Source of the DNA: Nanobdellota archaeon
GTDB taxonomy: Archaea; Nanobdellota; Nanobdellia; Pacearchaeales; GW2011-AR1
Assembly (NCBI GenBank): GCA_022563455.1
Contig: JADFNI010000040.1
Coordinates: 1-8,242, forward strand
DNA length: 8,242 nt
Direction: 5' to 3'
Shown one piece after another: positions 3,736 to 8,242 of this stretch. Every line of letters begins with the position of its first letter. The stretch's first letter is position 1. Made by a program: the position numbers and the translations under genes. The notes beneath the pieces were generated by a model. It worked only from the letters and a program-made list of their open reading frames with translations. It was not told the origin of the DNA and ran no database searches.

Positions 3736-4293
3736 TCAATCTTCAACTAATACTTCGACGCGCTTATCCTTTTCAAGAATTTCCACTATCTCTCTTTCCA
3801 AATTAGAAATCTCACCTTTACTAAAAGGTCCAATAGCCTCTCCATCAAAATTCAAAAATTCGGGAACATCCTCTAAAAACCTAACCAAATTATGTTTCCG
3901 CTCATTCTTACTAGCTCCATTCATATCCGCAGCCAAATTCTTTTCTGCCCTCTCTAAACTTTTAACAATCTCCTCAAATAAATCTTTCTCAAAACTAAGG
4001 AGATTTTCAAAATCCTTTTTTCCAATCCCAACTTCAGACGCAACAAAAGCTAAATTCAAAATTTTCTTCTTTCGAATCAGAAGCAAATCCCTAAAACTAG
4101 CTAATGCATTATCAAGTTTCTTCTTATTTCGAAGAGCCATATCTGAAAACAAATCATCCTCCTTATTCAAAAATTCTTTCTTCTCCCGAAAATATTCACT
4201 AGATTCTTGTAAAAACTTCTGTGGAAGATCCTGCAATTGCTCGGAATATTTCTCTTTTCTCATAGCCTCATAAATATCACTAAACGTAATCAT
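3736..4293 (-). CDS. gins15: GINS complex subunit (Gins15/Gins51-like)
   Basis: GINS joins MCM and the Cdc45/RecJ-like protein in the replicative helicase. ATG 4293 is chosen because the TATA box (core centred near 4318) lies 25 nt upstream and the product then starts MITFSDIYEAMRKEKYSEQL, the family's beginning; a longer TTG-started frame is less likely. Trimmed length is 185 aa, normal for the family. Helical N-terminal A-domain features are LQDLPQKFLQESSEYFREKK and RDLLLIRKKKILNLA. After a linker comes VRFLEDVPEFLNFDGEAIGP and FSKGEISNL, the small C-terminal B-domain with the DG-x3-GPF signature that places it in the Gins51/Sld5-type A-B order. It converges with tRNA-Thr, 7 nt apart. Confidence 0.85.
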   Translation of the reverse strand: MITFSDIYEAMRKEKYSEQLQDLPQKFLQESSEYFREKKEFLNKEDDLFSDMALRNKKKLDNALASFRDLLLIRKKKILNLAFVASEVGIGKKDFENLLSFEKDLFEEIVKSLERAEKNLAADMNGASKNERKHNLVRFLEDVPEFLNFDGEAIGPFSKGEISNLEREIVEILEKDKRVEVLVED

Positions 4294-4312
4294 GATAAAA
4301 CAACTCTTCTTC

Positions 4313-4321
4313 AATTTAAAA
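4313..4321 (-). promoter_or_regulatory. TATA box of gins15 (leaderless)
   Basis: On the minus strand, TTTTAAATT is centred 25 nt before the ATG at 4293. It is divergent from the ftsY promoter about 30 nt away. Confidence 0.55.
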
Positions 4322-4343
4322 GAATTATTGTGCTTAGAAAGGC

Positions 4344-4350
4344 TTTATAA
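4344..4350 (+). promoter_or_regulatory. TATA box of ftsY (leaderless)
   Basis: TTTATAA, preceded by a purine-rich GAAAGG BRE-like stretch, is centred 26 nt before the ATG at 4373. A leaderless mRNA is predicted. Confidence 0.6.
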
Positions 4351-4372
4351 GTAAAATTGCCCAAATTTCACC

Positions 4373-5458
4373 ATGTTTGGCTCATTAAAAGAAAAACTAA
4401 AAAATTGGATTAAAAAATCTTCAGAAAAAAATACACTAGAGAAAACTCCCAAAAAGGAAATAATCAAAAAGGAAAAGTCCAAAAAAACACCGAAAAAGTC
4501 TTCAAAAAAGATAAAAAAGGAAGAAAAAAAGATAAAAGAAGAAATTCTTGAAGATGAAATAATTGAGAATACTCAAACTATTGAAGAAAAATCAAAGGAG
4601 AAAAAATCCTTCTTTGGAGTATTCAAGAGATTTTTAACAGAAGAGAAATTTGAAGAACTTTTTAAGGGGCTAGAACTAATTCTTTTACAAAATAATGTAG
4701 CTTATGAAGCTGTGCAAGCCGTTAGAGACGAATTATCTAACAATTTAATTGGAAAAAATATTAAAGAAATAGATTTAGCTGAAGAATTAAAAAAAGGAAT
4801 AGGATCTATTTTAATAAATCCTCCAAATTTCATAGACGAAATAAAAGGATCCTTAGAAGTAAAATCTCCTTTTGTGATCTTGGTTTGTGGAATAAATGGC
4901 TCTGGAAAAACAACAACCATAGCAAAATTAGCAAATTACCTTCAAAAAAACTCTCTCTCTGTATGCTTAGCAGCAGCAGATACTTTTAGAGCAGCTTCAA
5001 TTGAACAAATTGAGGTCCACGCAACCAATTTAAAAATTCCATTAATAAAAAAAGACTACGGATCCGACCCAGCATCTGTAGGTTTTGAAGGGATCACATA
5101 CGCAAAGAAAAATTCCATAGATGTAGTCTTAATCGATACTGCAGGAAGAATGCAAAATTCAGCCTCGCTAATGAGGGAAATAGAAAAAATAGTAAAAGTA
5201 ACAAAACCAGATATGAAAATTTATTTAGGAGAATCAATCACTGGAAACGATGCAATAGAGCAAGCAAAAACATTTAATGATTCAATAAATTTAACAGGAA
5301 TTATTCTTTCCAAAGCAGATGTTGATGAAAAAGGGGGGACTGCAATATCTGTAGCCCTAGTAACAAAAAAACCAATTCTCTTTCTTGGAACCGGACAAAA
5401 CTATGAAGACCTAGAGATATTTGATAAAGACAAATTAATCGAAAAATTGGGCCTTTAA
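4373..5458 (+). CDS. ftsY: Signal recognition particle receptor FtsY
   Basis: FtsY is the membrane-associated GTPase that docks SRP-ribosome complexes at the Sec translocon. The 361-aa product has a Lys/Glu-rich, low-complexity N-terminal region (residues 1-78), with a short amphipathic start FGSLKEKLKNWIKK that could touch the membrane. An N-domain helix bundle follows, then the G domain. Visible GTPase motifs are GINGSGKT (173-180), DTFRAAS (203-209), DTAGR (255-259), SKAD (313-316, where TKLD is usual) and GTGQ (339-342). GNDAIEQAKTFND (291-303) is the typical insertion-box region. It lies directly upstream of srp54 with a 53-nt promoter-bearing gap, so both halves of the targeting GTPase pair are encoded together but probably transcribed separately. 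Confidence 0.95.
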   Translation: MFGSLKEKLKNWIKKSSEKNTLEKTPKKEIIKKEKSKKTPKKSSKKIKKEEKKIKEEILEDEIIENTQTIEEKSKEKKSFFGVFKRFLTEEKFEELFKGLELILLQNNVAYEAVQAVRDELSNNLIGKNIKEIDLAEELKKGIGSILINPPNFIDEIKGSLEVKSPFVILVCGINGSGKTTTIAKLANYLQKNSLSVCLAAADTFRAASIEQIEVHATNLKIPLIKKDYGSDPASVGFEGITYAKKNSIDVVLIDTAGRMQNSASLMREIEKIVKVTKPDMKIYLGESITGNDAIEQAKTFNDSINLTGIILSKADVDEKGGTAISVALVTKKPILFLGTGQNYEDLEIFDKDKLIEKLGL

Positions 5459-5465
5459 ATGGTTA

Positions 5466-5476
5466 TTATATAAATA
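5466..5476 (+). promoter_or_regulatory. TATA box of the srp54 transcript
   Basis: TTATATAAATA lies in the ftsY-srp54 gap. A start near 5497 would leave a leader of about 15 nt before the ATG at 5512. No Shine-Dalgarno-like sequence is seen. Confidence 0.6.
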
Positions 5477-5511
5477 ACAAAACCTAAAAACCATCATTTC
5501 TAAAGCTTTTT

Positions 5512-6867
5512 ATGGTACTTGAAAAACTAGGCGAAGCTATTAATGCAGGAATAAAAAAAATTACAAATGCAATTTTCCTAGATAAAAAACTAATAGATGG
5601 AATAGTAAGGGATATTCAAAGATCTCTCATAGAAGCAGATGTAAATATAGAATTAGTTTTTGCACTTTCAGAGAGAATAAAAAAAGTAGCCTATGACGAA
5701 TCGATAAAAGGAATAGATAAAAAAGAACAACTGGTAAAATTAATTCACGATGAAATTCTAAGTCTTCTAGGTAAAAAGAAAGAATTAAAACTCCATAAAA
5801 AGACAAGCATAATGTTCTTAGGCCTGTATGGTTCAGGAAAAACAACCACCATAGCAAAACTAGCACTCCACTACTCTAAACGAGGAAGAAAAGTTGCCTT
5901 ATTGGGTTTAGATACCGATAGACCAGCAGCAATGGATCAGCTAGAACAAATGGCTGCGAAAGCAAAAGTTCAAGCATTCATAGACAAAGTTGAAAAAGAC
6001 CCATTAAAAATTATTAAAAAATATGAAAGTGCCTTGAAAAAGTATGATCTCGTTTTAATAGATACTGCTGGAAGGGATGGTCTAAACAAAGAATTAATAA
6101 AACAGATTAAAAAGCTGGATAAAGAATTAAAACCAGATTATAGAATTTTAATAATGCCGGCAGATATAGGTCAAGTAGCAAAAACGCAAAGTGAAGAATT
6201 TCAAAAAGCGCTGTCTATTGATGGAGTAATAATCACAAGAATGGACGGAACCTCAAAAGGCGGAGGAGCTTTAACTGCATGTGCTGAGACTAAAGCACCA
6301 GTTTTTTTCATAGGAACTGGAGAACAACTACATGAAATAGAAACTTTTGAACCTGTTGCTTTTATAAACAGACTTCTTGGAATGGGAGACCTACAAAGCC
6401 TCTTAGAGAAAGTAAAATCAGCCTCCTCTGAATCCGAGACTAAAAGAATGGAGGATCGATTAAAAGAAGGAAAATTCACCTTACTTGATTTATATTCACA
6501 ACTAGAACAAATGAATAAAATGGGCTCCATAGATAAATTAGTTGGAATGATCCCCGGAATGTCTGAAGCAAAAGTTCCAAAGGACCTCTTAGACAAACAA
6601 GAATCAAAAATGAAACACTGGAAATCTGCAATTTCCTCAATGACTGAAAAAGAAATTGAAAACCCCCAAATCTTAGAAAAAGAAACTAGTAGGATAAAAA
6701 GAATAGCAAAGGGGTCAAACACAACAACGACCGAGATTAGAGAACTTCTTAAACAATATAAACTCTTAAAAGAAATGATGGGTCTTGATGGCATTCAAGA
6801 AGGAAAAATTGATCAAAAGACAATACAAAAAATGGCTAAGAAATTTAAAGGAAAAATAAAGTTTTAA
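5512..6867 (+). CDS. srp54: Signal recognition particle protein SRP54
   Basis: SRP54 binds signal peptides and 7S RNA and delivers ribosomes to FtsY. The 451-aa length is typical. The N domain starts MVLEKLGEAINAGIKKITNA. G-domain motifs are GLYGSGKT (104-111), DTDRPAA (134-140), DTAGR (184-188), TRMDG (242-246), DGTSKGGGAL and GTGE (268-271). The M domain (~320-451) carries QMNKMGSIDKLVGMIPGM (333-350) and the RNA-binding segment RIKRIAKGSNTTTTEIRELL. Departures from the usual pattern are Tyr106 for Gln in the P-loop, Asp136 for Tyr/Phe in DTYRPAA, and GSN for GSG in the RNA-binding loop. All are point changes in an otherwise intact protein. No 7S RNA gene is seen in the window. Confidence 0.96.
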   Translation: MVLEKLGEAINAGIKKITNAIFLDKKLIDGIVRDIQRSLIEADVNIELVFALSERIKKVAYDESIKGIDKKEQLVKLIHDEILSLLGKKKELKLHKKTSIMFLGLYGSGKTTTIAKLALHYSKRGRKVALLGLDTDRPAAMDQLEQMAAKAKVQAFIDKVEKDPLKIIKKYESALKKYDLVLIDTAGRDGLNKELIKQIKKLDKELKPDYRILIMPADIGQVAKTQSEEFQKALSIDGVIITRMDGTSKGGGALTACAETKAPVFFIGTGEQLHEIETFEPVAFINRLLGMGDLQSLLEKVKSASSESETKRMEDRLKEGKFTLLDLYSQLEQMNKMGSIDKLVGMIPGMSEAKVPKDLLDKQESKMKHWKSAISSMTEKEIENPQILEKETSRIKRIAKGSNTTTTEIRELLKQYKLLKEMMGLDGIQEGKIDQKTIQKMAKKFKGKIKF

Positions 6868-6868
6868 G

Positions 6869-7345
6869 ATGGGAAAAAATTTAGATTTAATAATAAATAA
6901 AATTAAAAGAAATGAAAGAAGGCTAAACAAAATAATTAAGAATAACGAAAAAAACGCTATAGACTTCTATAACAATTTAATCGCTGGAACTGTCGCAGGA
7001 GTTGGAATGGGAATCTTCATTTTTTTCATAAATATAGGAATTAGCTTTCTAAACTCAATATTGTTAACATTATTCTTTCCACCCCTAGGATGGATGATTA
7101 TAAAAAATTTAATGAGAAAAAGTAAGGTAAACAAAAAATCCCAACTAAAACATTATCTTCTAAATTATATGGCAGGAATAATTTCTGGTATATACGTCTT
7201 ATCAATAGTTAGTAATCTAGGATCTGGAGATACTACATTCTCAGATTTACTTATCCCAGGAGGATTATTCACATTGCTCTCCTTGATAGCCTGGATGTTT
7301 ATCGTAAGATTCGATAATAAACGAAAAAGTTCAAAGAAAAAATGA
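6869..7345 (+). CDS. Four-helix membrane protein of unknown function
   Basis: The product is 158 aa. A charged N-terminal helix (residues 1-33: DLIINKIKRNERRLNKIIKN) is followed by four hydrophobic segments at about 36-56, 59-79, 97-116 and 126-146, and a Lys-rich cytoplasmic tail KRKSSKKK. I recognise no catalytic motif or family. The ATG lies 1 nt after the srp54 stop, and the TGA overlaps the bud32 start (ATGA), so it sits inside a tightly coupled srp54-membrane protein-bud32 unit. Even helix number and basic ends suggest both termini are in the cytoplasm. A membrane-linked role near the translocon is guesswork from neighbourhood only. Confidence 0.75.
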   Translation: MGKNLDLIINKIKRNERRLNKIIKNNEKNAIDFYNNLIAGTVAGVGMGIFIFFINIGISFLNSILLTLFFPPLGWMIIKNLMRKSKVNKKSQLKHYLLNYMAGIISGIYVLSIVSNLGSGDTTFSDLLIPGGLFTLLSLIAWMFIVRFDNKRKSSKKK

Positions 7346-7947
7346 AACCAAAATTAATCTTCCAAGGCGCAGAAGCAAAAATCTACCTACAAGATAATAT
7401 CATAACAAAAGAAAGAATCCCAAAAGCATACAGACACCAAGACTTAGATTTAAAATTAAGAAAAAGTCGAACTAAACGCGAAGCAAAATTATTGACAAAA
7501 GCTAATGGACTAGGAATTAATACTCCAAAAATATTAAATTCTGAAATGTTCTCCCTAAAAATAGAATACCTAAATGGAGAAAAATTATCAGACACATTAA
7601 ACTCATATGATCTTAAAATGCAGTTAGAAGTAATAAAAAAATTGGGAAAAGAAACCTCAAAACTCCACATCAACGAGATAATTCATGGAGATCTAACAAC
7701 TTCTAATGTAATCCTCCTCGATAACAAAACCTATATCATCGACTTTGGCCTAGGAAAAATCTCTCATAAAATTGAAGACAAAGCAGTAGACCTACACCTA
7801 ATAAAAGAAGCGATCAACGCAAAACATTTCAAAAATAGCAAAGAATTATTTCAAAGTTTCCTAGAGGGATATGAGTCAAATGAGTCAAATGATATAATCA
7901 AAAGACTAGAAGTTGTAGAAAAAAGAGGCAGATACAAAAGACATTAG
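7342..7947 (+). CDS. bud32: KEOPS complex atypical kinase/ATPase Bud32 (Kae1-associated)
   Basis: Bud32 partners with Kae1, Cgi121 and Pcc1 in KEOPS, which adds threonylcarbamoyl to A37 of ANN-decoding tRNAs. The 201-aa length suits the single-domain archaeal form. Motifs are QGAEAKIY (8-15), a Lys-Glu pair region (TKERIPKAYRHQDLD ... RTKREAKLL), the catalytic loop HGDLTTSN (115-122), IDFGLGKIS (133-141), EDKAVDLHLIKEAI (145-158) and the C-terminal VEKRGRYKRH that ends the family. Residues 178-184 (ESNESND) are encoded by a 9-nt tandem duplication. The ATG overlaps the stop of the membrane protein gene. The Kae1 partner is not fused and not in the window. The tRNA-Thr here carries A37 after U36 and is a likely substrate. 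Confidence 0.93.
   Translation: MKPKLIFQGAEAKIYLQDNIITKERIPKAYRHQDLDLKLRKSRTKREAKLLTKANGLGINTPKILNSEMFSLKIEYLNGEKLSDTLNSYDLKMQLEVIKKLGKETSKLHINEIIHGDLTTSNVILLDNKTYIIDFGLGKISHKIEDKAVDLHLIKEAINAKHFKNSKELFQSFLEGYESNESNDIIKRLEVVEKRGRYKRH
7871..7892 (+). repeat. 9-nt tandem repeat inside bud32
   Basis: ATGAGTCAA occurs twice head-to-tail (7871-7879 and 7880-7888), followed by ATGA. It is in frame and duplicates the Glu-Ser-Asn tripeptide near the C-terminus. Confidence 0.7.
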
Positions 7948-7961
7948 TTTTCTTAAGAAAA
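7948..7961. terminator. Palindrome directly after the bud32 stop
   Basis: TTTTCTTAAGAAAA is a perfect 14-bp palindrome starting at the base after the TAG stop. As RNA it would give at most a short, weak stem. A termination or 3'-end processing role is possible but not shown. Confidence 0.35.
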
Positions 7962-7999
7962 TTATCAATAACTCATCCAATACCTATACTAAAGGATAT

Positions 8000-8017
8000 A
8001 GAAACACTAGAAACACT
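8000..8017. repeat. 9-nt tandem duplication before tRNA-Gln
   Basis: AGAAACACT occurs twice in direct succession (8000-8008 and 8009-8017) immediately before the TATA-like element of the tRNA. Confidence 0.65.
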
Positions 8018-8024
8018 TAAAAAT
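8017..8024 (+). promoter_or_regulatory. Probable TATA box of tRNA-Gln
   Basis: TTAAAAAT is about 35 nt before the mature tRNA start at 8056. Transcription would begin near 8046 with a ~10-nt leader for RNase P to remove. This differs from the near-leaderless spacing of the other two tRNAs here. Confidence 0.4.
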
Positions 8025-8055
8025 TAAGAGTCCCCCGTAAGTTCAATAGTCCAAT

Positions 8056-8128
8056 AGTCCCGTAGTCTAGTGGTCAAGGATTCAGGGTTTTGATCCCTGC
8101 GACCCAGGTTCGAATCCTGGCGGGACTA
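8056..8128 (+). tRNA. tRNA-Gln(UUG)
   Basis: The acceptor AGTCCCG (8056-8062) pairs fully with CGGGACT (8121-8127); the discriminator is A8128. An A1-U72 pair followed by A73 fits archaeal tRNA-Gln. The D-stem is GTC/GAT around an 11-nt loop with GG. The anticodon stem CAGGG (8083-8087)/CCCTG (8095-8099) encloses TTTTGAT, giving anticodon UUG. The T-arm is CCAGG-TTCGAAT-CCTGG (8104-8120). No intron. In archaea this tRNA is normally glutaminylated by way of GatDE. Its 3' half is copied in the tandem repeats that follow. Confidence 0.93.
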
Positions 8129-8136
8129 TCAAAACC

Positions 8137-8242
8137 GTTTTGATTCATGTGACTCGAGGCTTCGATCTTGGCGGGACTATTCAAAACCGTTTTGATCTAT
8201 GTGACTCGAGGCTTCGATCTTGGCGGGACTATTCAAAACCGT
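8137..8242 (+). repeat. Tandem ~52-nt repeats derived from the tRNA-Gln 3' half
   Basis: Two complete 52-nt units (8137-8188 and 8189-8240) differ only at two adjacent bases (TC against CT at 8145-8146/8197-8198). A third begins at 8241 and leaves the window. Each unit aligns to the tRNA from its anticodon loop (GTTTTGAT) to its 3' end (CGGGACTA), with the acceptor strand copied exactly and the anticodon stem and T-arm degraded. Units are joined by TCAAAAC-C-GTTTTGA, which is a near-perfect hairpin. Neither unit has a 5' tRNA half, so they are not complete tRNAs. Confidence 0.8.

Noticed and set aside
5459..5511. A third copy of the ribosomal leader before srp54, or before ftsY
   Set aside because: Neither spacer shows the GGAATC, TTTTTCTACTT or TTTCTTTTTT-AAAAAGAAA segments; the element is limited to eL42 and eS1 here.
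6201..6794. 197-aa minus-strand ORF opposite srp54
   Set aside because: Antisense shadow of the conserved G and M domains of srp54; composition and lack of a plausible start site do not support coding.
7383..7673. 96-aa minus-strand ORF opposite bud32
   Set aside because: The plus-strand frame has clear Bud32 kinase motifs; the antisense frame has no recognisable feature.
8128..8242. Possible CRISPR array from the regular repeats with palindromes at the right end
   Set aside because: The full 52-nt unit is repeated almost unchanged, so there are no unique spacers, and each unit is clearly related to the adjacent tRNA-Gln 3' half.

Overview
The window is archaeal and most likely from a reduced DPANN genome of the Pacearchaeota/Woesearchaeota kind; that lineage is inferred from gene style and was not tested by a search. 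The archaeal evidence is eL42 (L44e), eS1 (S3Ae), a GINS subunit, SRP54/FtsY, a Bud32 kinase, a tRNA intron in a bulge-helix-bulge setting, and TATA boxes about 25-26 nt from start codons. The DNA is AT-rich, and the proteins are lysine-rich with small, tightly packed genes.

Layout. Positions 1-544 (minus) hold a 44-aa protein overlapping a truncated pilin-like membrane-anchored protein. A repeat-rich 120-nt spacer leads to a plus-strand tRNA-Val(GAC), whose 3' part is overlapped in antisense by a small helix-turn-helix-like protein. Positions 1097-2825 (plus) carry the eL42, eS1 and NDP kinase genes. The two ribosomal protein genes are each preceded by the same 59-nt leader, itself inside a short upstream ORF. 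Positions 2833-3567 (minus) hold a very basic 68-aa protein and a cysteine-rich secreted protein. An intron-containing tRNA-Thr(UGU) follows, then gins15 (minus). Positions 4373-7947 (plus) hold ftsY, srp54, a four-helix membrane protein and bud32; the last three are packed like an operon. The right end has tRNA-Gln(UUG), followed by tandem ~52-nt repeats derived from its own 3' half that run off the window.

How the genes fit together. Most are information-processing genes: ribosome (eL42, eS1), tRNA supply and modification (three tRNAs; Bud32 of KEOPS), protein targeting (SRP54 with its receptor FtsY), replication (GINS) and nucleotide balance (Ndk). The two exported proteins are probably surface components.

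The most unusual signals are the duplicated leader before eL42 and eS1, with paired-base changes that keep a hairpin; the tRNA-Gln 3'-half repeat array; and a tRNA-Thr in which the nearly universal G19-C56 tertiary pair is replaced by A19-U56.
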